Source: an uncultured Methylococcaceae bacterium (GTDB lineage: Bacteria; Pseudomonadota; Gammaproteobacteria; Methylococcales; Methylococcaceae). Taken from it: a stretch of 40,529 bases of DNA. The stretch covers positions 1 to 40,529 of the forward strand of contig CAIWDB010000126.1 in assembly GCA_903911305.1 (NCBI GenBank), read 5' to 3'. The notes beneath the pieces were generated by a model. The model worked only from the letters and a program-made list of their open reading frames with translations, did no database searches and was not told where the DNA came from. The position numbers and the translations under genes were made by a program. Position 1 is the first letter of the stretch. The number at the start of each line of letters is the position of its first letter. This document shows positions 33,725 through 40,529 of the stretch, one piece after another.

Positions 33725-35431
33725 ATGTATGTTTCAAAATTATTCGCTTTTATTCTAGCGTTGTGCTGGCAAATGCCGGCTTATTCACAAATGCAAGCAG
33801 AACCCACAAATGAATGCTCCACCGACTTGGTTCGCGTAGATGATAAAGGCGTATTGTCAACCAGCCAAAGTTGCGGGCTTTCCAGTTATACCGCAAAAGC
33901 CATAGAAGACAAATTTTTCCAACTTCGCCATGATTTAAAACCGTCTTTCGATCAAATGAGTGGCCTATTGGCAGCCGAAAACATCATATTAGGTGCTGTG
34001 TTGAACCCTATGAATTCCGGTGCTGTTAGCTTGGACGGCGTGTTAAACATCTGCCAATTACTGTCCAGTAGAGTGAATTTTGAACCAGCGGCCAATTTAA
34101 TGGCGACGGCTGTTCAATGGAAGGAACATTATGAAAGCTTAATGGAGTCATTGAAAAACCTTGCGGATATAAATAAAGATACAGTTAGTATCGTGCAAGA
34201 GATTTCAACGCTGGATTTGGATCATGCCTCCGCCCTGTTGGATGAGTTGATTGCCATTCAAAATGAAAAAGAAGCCAATGCCGGGTATTTTTATTTAAAG
34301 GCACAAATCCTATTGCTTCAATTCCAACCGCAAAGCGCACTGCCTTTGCTGGAAAAAGCTCATCAAATCCAACCTGAGAATAAAGAATATGGTTTTGCAT
34401 ACGCCAAAGTTATGCAAGAGCAAAACGTAGAAGGGTCCGCAGAAGCCCTGTATGCCTCATTGTTAGAGCAATACCGAACACTCGCGAAACAATACCCCGA
34501 TGTTTACCTTCCCTCGGTTGCGGCAACGCTGAATAATTTGGGCATGCTTTATAATGAATCCAAACGCACAAGTGAAGCGGAAAAAGCCTTCCGTGAAGCC
34601 GTGGACATCCTTCGCAGTCAGGGTAAAGCTGATCCAGCCTCCTTGGCATTGAGTTTAAACAATCTCGCTAATCTTTACCGTGATAGCCAAAAAATGGATG
34701 ATGCGGAAAAAGCTTATCGGGAAACCTTGGAAATTAGGCGCAGTTTGGCTAAGGACGAGCCAGCCGTGTACCAGCGTTCGGTGATGGCAACACTGACAAA
34801 CCTAGGAAATATTTATCGAAGTGACAAGCGACCCGAGGAGGCTGAAAAAGTTTATCAAGAGGCCCTAGGCACTGCCCGCAGTTTGTCCCAAGGCAATCCC
34901 AATATTTTTCGCCCTGATATGGCGGCAATCTTGAGTAATTTGGCAAATCTTTACAACGAATCCAAACGTCCTGCCGAAGCTGAAAAATCTTGGAGTGAGT
35001 CCCGTGACATACAACGTGAACTGGCTCGTACCGACCCAGCCACCTATCAACCTAATTTAGCCATGACGCAGCATAATCTTGGAAATTTATATAGTGATGC
35101 CAAACGTATGGATGAGGCGGAAAAAGCCTACCGTGATGCCTTGGAAATCCGTAGCGCCCTAGCCAAAGACAATCCAAAGACCTATCAGCCAGAGATGGCT
35201 ATCACCTTGAACAACATGGGCGTGATGTACAGCGACAGCCAACATTATAGTGAAGCGGAAAAGGCATATCGTGATGCCTTGGAAATCCAGCGAGAATTGT
35301 ACCGGGCCGACCCGGAAGCTAACGCCGCCAATTTAAAAACCATTCTTTCTGGCGAAGCAGTGTTGATGGAGAAAATGGGTCGTTCGGCTGAGCGGGCAAA
35401 AATAGAAGCTGAGAAATCGCAGATTAAATAG
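33725..35431 (+). CDS. exported tetratricopeptide (kinesin light chain-like) repeat protein
   Basis: This 568-residue protein has a signal peptide (residues 1 to about 22, cleavage after AYS). Its C-terminal half is built from about six tetratricopeptide units spaced about 46 residues apart (about 265-530). Each follows the pattern LNNLGxLYxxSxRxxEAEKAYRxALEI and the longer kinesin light chain-type repeat. The repeats bind partner proteins or peptides; the partner is unknown. The N-terminal 240 residues (ECSTDLVRVDDKGVLSTSQS onward) have no recognised domain. It is followed by an exported cytochrome-like gene on the same strand. Confidence 0.9.
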   Translation: MYVSKLFAFILALCWQMPAYSQMQAEPTNECSTDLVRVDDKGVLSTSQSCGLSSYTAKAIEDKFFQLRHDLKPSFDQMSGLLAAENIILGAVLNPMNSGAVSLDGVLNICQLLSSRVNFEPAANLMATAVQWKEHYESLMESLKNLADINKDTVSIVQEISTLDLDHASALLDELIAIQNEKEANAGYFYLKAQILLLQFQPQSALPLLEKAHQIQPENKEYGFAYAKVMQEQNVEGSAEALYASLLEQYRTLAKQYPDVYLPSVAATLNNLGMLYNESKRTSEAEKAFREAVDILRSQGKADPASLALSLNNLANLYRDSQKMDDAEKAYRETLEIRRSLAKDEPAVYQRSVMATLTNLGNIYRSDKRPEEAEKVYQEALGTARSLSQGNPNIFRPDMAAILSNLANLYNESKRPAEAEKSWSESRDIQRELARTDPATYQPNLAMTQHNLGNLYSDAKRMDEAEKAYRDALEIRSALAKDNPKTYQPEMAITLNNMGVMYSDSQHYSEAEKAYRDALEIQRELYRADPEANAANLKTILSGEAVLMEKMGRSAERAKIEAEKSQIK

Positions 35432-35562
35432 CTTTAGTGAGGCTGAGAGCGACCATCTATTTCTAATGTCGAAAATTTTGCATTTACTTTTTTTTTAACT
35501 TCATACAGAATCCACTATAAGTGTTCCTTTTTTCTGAATTATTTATAATGTGGGGTGGAGTT

Positions 35563-36264
35563 GTGAAATTAAAAAGTGTATTTAGTATCGTATTTCTATT
35601 TTTTATCGTAGATCATGCTTTTGCTATTGATCCGGTCTATGAGGGTGCAAACGGCATTAGGGAAAATGTATTCGCAACCAATTGTCTGTCCTGTCATTCA
35701 TCCGAAGTTAGCGGTCCGGATCGCAACTATGCCCCTGATTCAATTAATTTTGATACCTATGAGGCAACGATATTGAACGTTGACGTAGCTATCTCAGAAG
35801 TTAATGTTGGGGCAATGCCGCCTGCCGATAGCGGTATCCCCCTACTTAACGCGGATCAAAAAACTGCCCTTATTGCGTGGCAAAATGCCGGTTTCCCAAG
35901 AGCAGCGGCGGCTGCTCCCCCTGCCCCCTTAATCAGTCCCAATGGTTCATCGCTGACAATTTCCCTTGTTGCCGGTGCCGGCCTAGGCAAAAACGCTGAC
36001 TGGTGGGTTGTGGCGTATACCCCTTGGGGACACTGGTATTACTATGTCTATCCTAACGTCTGGAAGGATATTGGGACAGATTTGGGTGGCGCTCTTCCTG
36101 CCTATCAAGGCCCGTTAGCGAATATATCTAGTTTGGCGCTATTTGATGTCACGGGCTTACCAAGCGGGAAGTATGTGATCTATTTTGGGGTAGACACTAG
36201 CATGAATGGTCTATTGGATTATAACCAACTTTATTATTCTAGTTTTCAACTGAACGCGCCTTGA
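35563..36264 (+). CDS. exported cytochrome c-like protein with C-terminal unknown domain
   Basis: This 233-residue protein starts at GTG 35563, chosen because GGTGGAG lies a few bases upstream and a signal peptide ending HAFA follows at once. Longer in-frame starts at GTG 35521 and ATG 35548 have no such site. Residues 41-45 are CLSCH, a heme c attachment motif. VGAMPPADSGIPLLNADQ follows, resembling the distal methionine loop of small c-type cytochromes. The region beyond about residue 115 (ADWWVVAYTPWGHWYYYVYP, then LPSGKYVIYFGVDTSMNGLL) is Trp/Tyr-rich and beta-prone. It resembles a C-terminal domain I have seen repeated in proteins of sulfur- and methane-oxidising bacteria but cannot name. 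Confidence 0.7.
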   Translation: MKLKSVFSIVFLFFIVDHAFAIDPVYEGANGIRENVFATNCLSCHSSEVSGPDRNYAPDSINFDTYEATILNVDVAISEVNVGAMPPADSGIPLLNADQKTALIAWQNAGFPRAAAAAPPAPLISPNGSSLTISLVAGAGLGKNADWWVVAYTPWGHWYYYVYPNVWKDIGTDLGGALPAYQGPLANISSLALFDVTGLPSGKYVIYFGVDTSMNGLLDYNQLYYSSFQLNAP

Positions 36265-36584
36265 GCAACAGAGATGGATAATTCAGCGTCTGTTTAGGCA
36301 GTGTTTAACTGATTCCTACACTAGCCTCACATCATGAGGCTCATGAACCCGCACCAGCGCGAAAGCTGAGGCGGGTTTTCATGCGGAAATGCAACGTTGA
36401 CACTAATAGTGGGCTTGGCCTTTGCAATCTCAAGTCAAATCAAGCGTTGACGCAGCAGCCCCTTACCATCTAACTACTTCAGTTAAGTTCCGGTCAATTT
36501 TTATTGTTCAATCGTCCTTCATTCGCTTCCCCTATTCCGGTAAAATGCAACTTTTACAAACTTTCAATAATTTGAGGAGCTACT
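36265..36584. other. intergenic stretch of 320 bases
   Basis: It contains the tandem hairpins at 36323-36377. The remainder (36378-36584) holds no believable gene and no RNA motif I recognise. It should carry the promoter for the downstream cluster; TAAAAT near 36541 is a weak -10 candidate. A strong ribosome site (GAGGAGCT) ends it. Confidence 0.5.
36323..36377 (+). terminator. tandem hairpins after the cytochrome-like gene
   Basis: The first hairpin pairs AGCCTCA (36323-36329) with TGAGGCT (36335-36341). The second pairs AACCCGC (36346-36352) with GCGGGTT (36371-36377), has an inner AGC/GCT pair, and is followed by TTC. The second has the look of a short rho-independent terminator. They lie 59-113 bases after the stop. 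Confidence 0.6.
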
Positions 36585-36995
36585 ATGAGCCAGACTGCCG
36601 ATGCCTTGATTGAATCCTACTATGCTGCCTTCAACGCCGGCGACATGGATAAATTTTTTAGCCTGTTGACTGACGATGTCATTCACGACACCAACCAAGG
36701 TTCCCGCGAAATTGGCAAAGGCCCATTTAAAGCCTTCATGGTAAGGATGAACACCAATTATAAAGAGCAACTCGTCGAAATGGTCATCATGAGTACTGCC
36801 GACGGAACCCGCGCTGCCGCCGAATTTGTGGTGTTGGGCGAATACTTGGTCACGGATGAAGGATTGCCAGAAGCGAAAGGTCAGAAATATCGTTTGCCAG
36901 CCGGTGCTTTCTTCGACATTCGTGATGGCAAGGTCGCCCGCATCACCAATTACTACAACTTGGAAGACTGGATCAAGCAAGTTAGCCAAGGTTGA
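36585..36995 (+). CDS. NTF2/SnoaL-like (ketosteroid isomerase-related) protein
   Basis: This 136-residue protein has the NTF2-fold pattern: ADALIESYYAAFNAGDMDKF, FSLLTDDVIHDTNQG, and the C-terminal DIRDGKVARITNYYNLEDW. The fold forms a cone with a ligand pocket, and many members are enzymes or binding proteins of unknown substrate. An excellent ribosome site (TTGAGGAGCT) precedes the ATG. The stop is four bases before the GNAT start, so the two are coupled. The same trio (NTF2-like, GNAT, nitrilase) occurs together in other proteobacteria, which supports a shared pathway. Confidence 0.85.
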   Translation: MSQTADALIESYYAAFNAGDMDKFFSLLTDDVIHDTNQGSREIGKGPFKAFMVRMNTNYKEQLVEMVIMSTADGTRAAAEFVVLGEYLVTDEGLPEAKGQKYRLPAGAFFDIRDGKVARITNYYNLEDWIKQVSQG

Positions 36996-36999
36996 AGCC

Positions 37000-37608
37000 A
37001 TGAGCGATATTGCCATCAAGCACTTGTCGGGCAACTCGGTGAAACCTTGGATTCCCGATCTTGCAAGACTGCGTATTACGGTCTTTCGTGATTTTCCTTA
37101 TTTGTACGACGGCACAACCGAATATGAGGAAAACTACTTGCAGACCTATGTGAAGTCGCAAGATAGCATTGTCGTATTGGCTTTGGACGGTGATAAAGTC
37201 ATCGGCGCGTCAACCGGATTGCCGATGGAGGATGAAACCACCGAGTTTCAACAGCCTTTTATTGATAGCGGCTATGAGCCGGGCAAGATATTCTATTGTG
37301 CGGAATCAGTGTTGTTAAAAGAATACCGTGGTCGGGGCGTTTATAAACAATTCTTCACCGGACGTGAAGAACATGCCAGAAATTTGGGGTGTTTCGATTG
37401 GCTGAGTTTCTGTTGTGTGCAACGCCAGGCCGATCATCCTCTGCGTCCAACCGATTATGTGCCATTGGATGCCATTTGGACAAAGTTTGGCTATGTTAAA
37501 CATCCCGAGTTACAGGCCAGTTACGATTGGAAGGATGTTGATCAAGCCGATGAAACCGCCCATGACATGGTGTTTTGGTTGAAACCGATACAGGAATCAC
37601 AAGCATGA
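37000..37608 (+). CDS. GNAT-family acetyltransferase
   Basis: This 202-residue protein shows the acetyl-CoA binding core of GNAT enzymes: LALDGDKVIGASTG, a strand with CAESVLLKEYRGRGVYKQFF (residues 100-119) carrying the R-x-x-G-x-G-like loop, and GCFDWLSFCCVQRQ. The ATG at 37000 is four bases after the previous stop, and AAGCC upstream is a weak ribosome site. The open frame extends further 5' only over the previous gene. The acyl acceptor is unknown. The last four bases overlap the next gene (ATGA). Confidence 0.88.
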   Translation: MSDIAIKHLSGNSVKPWIPDLARLRITVFRDFPYLYDGTTEYEENYLQTYVKSQDSIVVLALDGDKVIGASTGLPMEDETTEFQQPFIDSGYEPGKIFYCAESVLLKEYRGRGVYKQFFTGREEHARNLGCFDWLSFCCVQRQADHPLRPTDYVPLDAIWTKFGYVKHPELQASYDWKDVDQADETAHDMVFWLKPIQESQA

Positions 37609-38486
37609 GCGCTGAAAAGGCATTTCGATTGGCAGCGGCGCAATACGACATCGGTTTTCTACAAAATTGGTCGGAATATGCCGCAAAAATTAACCAGTGG
37701 GTTGCCGATGCGGTAGGGCAGGGGGCTAAAATGCTCCTATTTCCCGAATATTTCAGTATGGAGTTGGCTTCCCTTTTCCCCGAAGAAGTCTACAAATCCT
37801 TATCCAAGCAACTTGTCGCACTGCAAACGATATACCCAGATTTTTTGGCGCTCTTTGGGGACTTGGCCAAACGGCATCGGGTTTACATTTTGGCGGGTTC
37901 TTTTCCTGTCCAACAGGACGATGGCAACTACCGTAACCGTTCATGGCTATTTAGACCCGATGGCAGCAGTGATTATCAAGACAAGTTGCAGATGACCCGT
38001 TTTGAAAACGAACAATGGTTGATCACAGCGGGCAAGGAAATCAAGTTGCTGGACACTGAATTTGGGCGGATTGGCGTCAATATTTGTTACGACAGTGAAT
38101 TCCCCATCATTGCCAGACAGCAGGTCGAAGCCGGGGCTGATTTGATCCTCGTACCGAGTTGCACAGACACCATGGCGGGTTATCATCGTGTGCGTATCGG
38201 TTGCCAAGCCCGGGCTTTGGAAAACCAATGCTATGTGGTACAGTCACCCACGGTTGGCCTTGCTCCGTGGTCTGAAGCAGTGGATGTCAACATTGGTGCG
38301 GCCGCCATATACACGCCTGTGGATTATGGTTATCCCGACAATGGTGTGCTGGCAATCGGCGAAATGAATCAGGCGCAATGGGTTTTTGCCGATATTGATC
38401 TTTCCACAATAGCCAAAGTGCGCGAAACGGGACAGGTTTTCAATTATCGCGATTGGCCTGGTCAATTCCACTGTCAGATTCAATAG
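37605..38486 (+). CDS. carbon-nitrogen hydrolase (nitrilase superfamily)
   Basis: This 293-residue amidohydrolase has the Glu-Lys-Cys triad of the nitrilase superfamily: E48 in LLFPEYFSME, K127 in YQDKLQMTRFE and C161 in GVNICYDSEFP. RVRIGCQARALENQCYVVQ near 205-225 is also typical. It hydrolyses an amide or nitrile; the substrate is unknown. ATGA overlaps the GNAT stop, so translation is coupled, and GGAATC lies just upstream. Together with the GNAT and NTF2-like genes it may acetylate and hydrolyse one small molecule. Confidence 0.92.
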   Translation: MSAEKAFRLAAAQYDIGFLQNWSEYAAKINQWVADAVGQGAKMLLFPEYFSMELASLFPEEVYKSLSKQLVALQTIYPDFLALFGDLAKRHRVYILAGSFPVQQDDGNYRNRSWLFRPDGSSDYQDKLQMTRFENEQWLITAGKEIKLLDTEFGRIGVNICYDSEFPIIARQQVEAGADLILVPSCTDTMAGYHRVRIGCQARALENQCYVVQSPTVGLAPWSEAVDVNIGAAAIYTPVDYGYPDNGVLAIGEMNQAQWVFADIDLSTIAKVRETGQVFNYRDWPGQFHCQIQ

Positions 38487-38496
38487 AGGAAATTAA

Positions 38497-40529
38497 GTGT
38501 CGAATCCACCGTTCAATCACACTCCCCCTTCTACTTCCAGTGTCGAAGACTCTGCCTCCGGCATTGAAGACATCCCATCCTCTGTTCATCCTACCCATAA
38601 TTCGGTGACACCGAAAGAGAACGAAAAACCTTGGAAGGTGTTACTTGTCGATGAAGAAATGGATTTGGTCAAATTGACACGGCTTCTCATCAAAAACCAC
38701 ACCTTTCTTCAACGCCGTGTTGAATGTTTAGAGGCATATACGACTGTAGATGCTAGGAAACTCCTTGTAGAACATCCCGACATTGCGGTGGCATTTATTG
38801 ATGTGGCCATGGAAACGCTGGGGGATGAATTAAATCTTGTCGATTATATTCGCAAGAGCCTTGGAAATACCTTGATGCGCATCATCATCCTGACCAAGGA
38901 GACGGGCAGGGTTCCAGAGCGGTACATGATTGAACATTTGGACATTGATGATTATAAGGAAAAGGCTGATCTCAATGAAGACCGGCTCTATAACACACTC
39001 CGTAGCACACTGAAGGCTTATAACGATATCAGCTTTCGTTATCGGGAGGGTGTGGATAGGCGCTTGTCTGGGCTGGTTGCTGACAATGCGGCTGAGGGTA
39101 TCATCATTTGCAATGCCATGAATCGCATAGTCAGTGTCAACCCTTCGTTTACCAAAATGACGGGTTATACCGAGGAAGAAGTCATTGGGCGGAATCCGAA
39201 AATGATGTGTTCAGGGCTTCATGATGCTGACTTTTATCATGAAATGTGGGAGTCTTTGCGTACAGTCGGTGCTTGGCACGGTGAGATTTGGAATCGGCGT
39301 AAAAATGGTGAAATTTATCCACAGTGGCTATCCATCAGTTCCATCAAAAATGAGAGCGGGGAGTTTTTGCAATTTATTGCTTTGTTCACCGACTTGTCGG
39401 AAAGCAAAGCGGCTCAAGAACGCATTTATTTCCTTGCCAATTACGATGAATTGACCAAGCTTCCCAATCGAGTCATGTCCAGGGAACGTTTGGAGAGGGC
39501 GATTCATTCGGCAGTCACTGCACGGGATCAATTGGCGGTCATGCTGCTTGATCTTGACCGGTTCAAAGTCATTAACGAATCCTTGGGGCATAGTGTTGGT
39601 GACGCATTATTGGCAATGGTTGGACAGCGCTTACTGAATAGTGTAAGGGAGCATGACACGGTGGGCAGGCAGGGAGGGGACGAGTTTTTGATGATATTCC
39701 CAAGGGCGGGGATTGATTTTGTCGCTCGTTTAGCCAAGCGAGTCCTCGATAATTTGTCCAAGCCTTTTGATATTAATGGTCATCATCTGGTTGTTTCCCC
39801 CAGTATAGGCATAGCAATCTATCCTAATGACGGTGTCGATGCCGAGATATTGTTAAGAAATGCCGAAGTGGCGATGTATTCCGCCAAGAATTCGGGCCGT
39901 TGCCAATACCAATTCTTCACTATAGAGTTGAACTCAGTTTCTCAATATCGGCATAAGCTGGAAACCGGCTTGAGAAAGGCGTTGGAAGACCAAGATTTCG
40001 TGCTGCATTACCAACCCCAAGTGGAAACAGCAACGGGGCAAATCGTCGGCTGCGAAGCCTTGATTCGATGGGTGACGCCAGAAGGTTTGTATTTCCCCGG
40101 TCAGTTCATCCCGTTGGCGGAAGAAACCGGCTTGATCGTCCCCATCGGTGAATGGGTGTTGAAAACCGCCAGTCAGCAAATTAAAACTTGGCAAGAGAGT
40201 GGCCTGCCGTACATTCCCATCGCTGTCAATTTATCCAGTGTCCAGTTCGCGCAAGCGGACATCCAACAAAAAATTCATGATATTTTGGCATCCACCGGGC
40301 TTGAACCTAAATGGTTGGAACTGGAAATCACTGAAACCGTTTCCATGTCGGATGCGGACTACACCACTGAAACCATCCATGCCCTCAATGAACTAGGCAT
40401 CAGCATTGCCATTGACGATTTTGGAACGGGCTATTCTTCCTTAAGCTACTTGAAGCGGTTCCGAGTCAGCAAGTTGAAGATCGACCGGTCATTTATTCAC
40501 AATGTCCCTCATGACCCGGAAGATTCCGC
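38497..40529 (+). CDS. REC-PAS-GGDEF-EAL cyclic di-GMP turnover protein, 3'-truncated by the window
   Basis: The frame starts at GTG 38497, with AGAGGA six bases upstream, and stays open to the window end, giving 677 residues. After a low-complexity start, a receiver (about 47-165) has LLVDEE and the likely phosphoacceptor Asp in AFIDVAMETLG. A PAS domain follows (about 195-300; FTKMTGYTEEEVIGRNPK). The GGDEF domain has RQGGDEF (GGDEF at 393-397) and an upstream inhibitory-site-like R384-x-x-D387. The EAL domain begins near 485 with E520-A-L in GCEALIRW and reaches VNLSSVQFAQAD and DDFGTGYSSLSYLKRF. Both catalytic motifs look intact. It is 10 bases after the hydrolase stop. Confidence 0.93.
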   Translation, partial: MSNPPFNHTPPSTSSVEDSASGIEDIPSSVHPTHNSVTPKENEKPWKVLLVDEEMDLVKLTRLLIKNHTFLQRRVECLEAYTTVDARKLLVEHPDIAVAFIDVAMETLGDELNLVDYIRKSLGNTLMRIIILTKETGRVPERYMIEHLDIDDYKEKADLNEDRLYNTLRSTLKAYNDISFRYREGVDRRLSGLVADNAAEGIIICNAMNRIVSVNPSFTKMTGYTEEEVIGRNPKMMCSGLHDADFYHEMWESLRTVGAWHGEIWNRRKNGEIYPQWLSISSIKNESGEFLQFIALFTDLSESKAAQERIYFLANYDELTKLPNRVMSRERLERAIHSAVTARDQLAVMLLDLDRFKVINESLGHSVGDALLAMVGQRLLNSVREHDTVGRQGGDEFLMIFPRAGIDFVARLAKRVLDNLSKPFDINGHHLVVSPSIGIAIYPNDGVDAEILLRNAEVAMYSAKNSGRCQYQFFTIELNSVSQYRHKLETGLRKALEDQDFVLHYQPQVETATGQIVGCEALIRWVTPEGLYFPGQFIPLAEETGLIVPIGEWVLKTASQQIKTWQESGLPYIPIAVNLSSVQFAQADIQQKIHDILASTGLEPKWLELEITETVSMSDADYTTETIHALNELGISIAIDDFGTGYSSLSYLKRFRVSKLKIDRSFIHNVPHDPEDS

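Noticed and set aside
36422-36613. A 63-codon frame just upstream of the NTF2-like gene
   Set aside because: It overlaps the next gene's ribosome site and start and has random-looking composition.
36826-36999. Upstream extension of the GNAT frame
   Set aside because: It covers the 3' end of the NTF2-like gene in another frame; the ATG at 37000 fits the operon spacing.
39221-39454. Small open frames within the last 2 kb on both strands
   Set aside because: They are shadows of the long REC-PAS-GGDEF-EAL frame, which stays open from 38497 to the end.

Overview
The window looks like a gammaproteobacterial chromosome segment of moderate GC content. The evidence is gene order (riboflavin genes followed by nusB, thiL and pgpA; tgt followed by yajC, secD and secF), Kbp/YgaU- and YebE-type proteins, and a YejBEF-like peptide ABC transporter. 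A methanotroph-like (Methylococcales or similar) host would fit the dispersed hairpin repeats and the c-type cytochrome fusion protein. That is an impression, because no methane-oxidation gene is present and no rRNA or tRNA was found.

Region 1 (1-12.1 kb, + strand) is a riboflavin/thiamine/phospholipid housekeeping run: ribE, a RibBX-type ribBA, ribH, nusB, thiL, pgpA and a lipoprotein. It is interrupted by foreign-looking cargo at each junction. Before ribE lie the end of an AAA ATPase and a partner with a PD-(D/E)XK-like motif. Between ribE and ribBA lie a membrane protein, a PIN (VapC-like) toxin and a small putative antitoxin. Between ribBA and ribH lie a large hybrid histidine kinase and an HD-GYP response regulator.

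Region 2 (12.1-26.5 kb, - strand) reads, in transcription order: a doubly anchored family-5 substrate-binding lipoprotein, an accessory island, two Opp/Dpp/Yej-type permeases, a DUF1015 protein, a YejF-type double ATPase and a second hybrid kinase. The island (about 20.56-24.3 kb) holds a Uma2 nuclease-like gene, an AAA ATPase plus Toprim pair, a UPF0175-like small protein and a ParE/RelE-type toxin-antitoxin pair. Its modules are separated by short hairpin repeats and it ends in a 214-bp element with perfect 21-bp inverted repeats.

Region 3 (26.7-28.8 kb, - strand) is a group of small stress/envelope-type genes: two small unknown proteins, a BON-LysM (Kbp) protein, a candidate 47-residue membrane protein and a DUF533/YebE protein. 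Region 4 (29.0-33.4 kb, + strand) is tgt-yajC-secD-secF, closed by a strong terminator.

Region 5 (33.5 kb to the end, + strand) holds an exported tetratricopeptide protein with its own promoter, an exported CXXCH cytochrome-like protein, and a compact cluster of an NTF2/SnoaL-like protein, a GNAT acetyltransferase, a nitrilase-family amidohydrolase and a REC-PAS-GGDEF-EAL protein that runs off the window. The strongest candidates for a little-described system are the two ATPase/nuclease-like gene pairs, the membrane protein-PIN-antitoxin trio, and the enzyme/c-di-GMP cluster.
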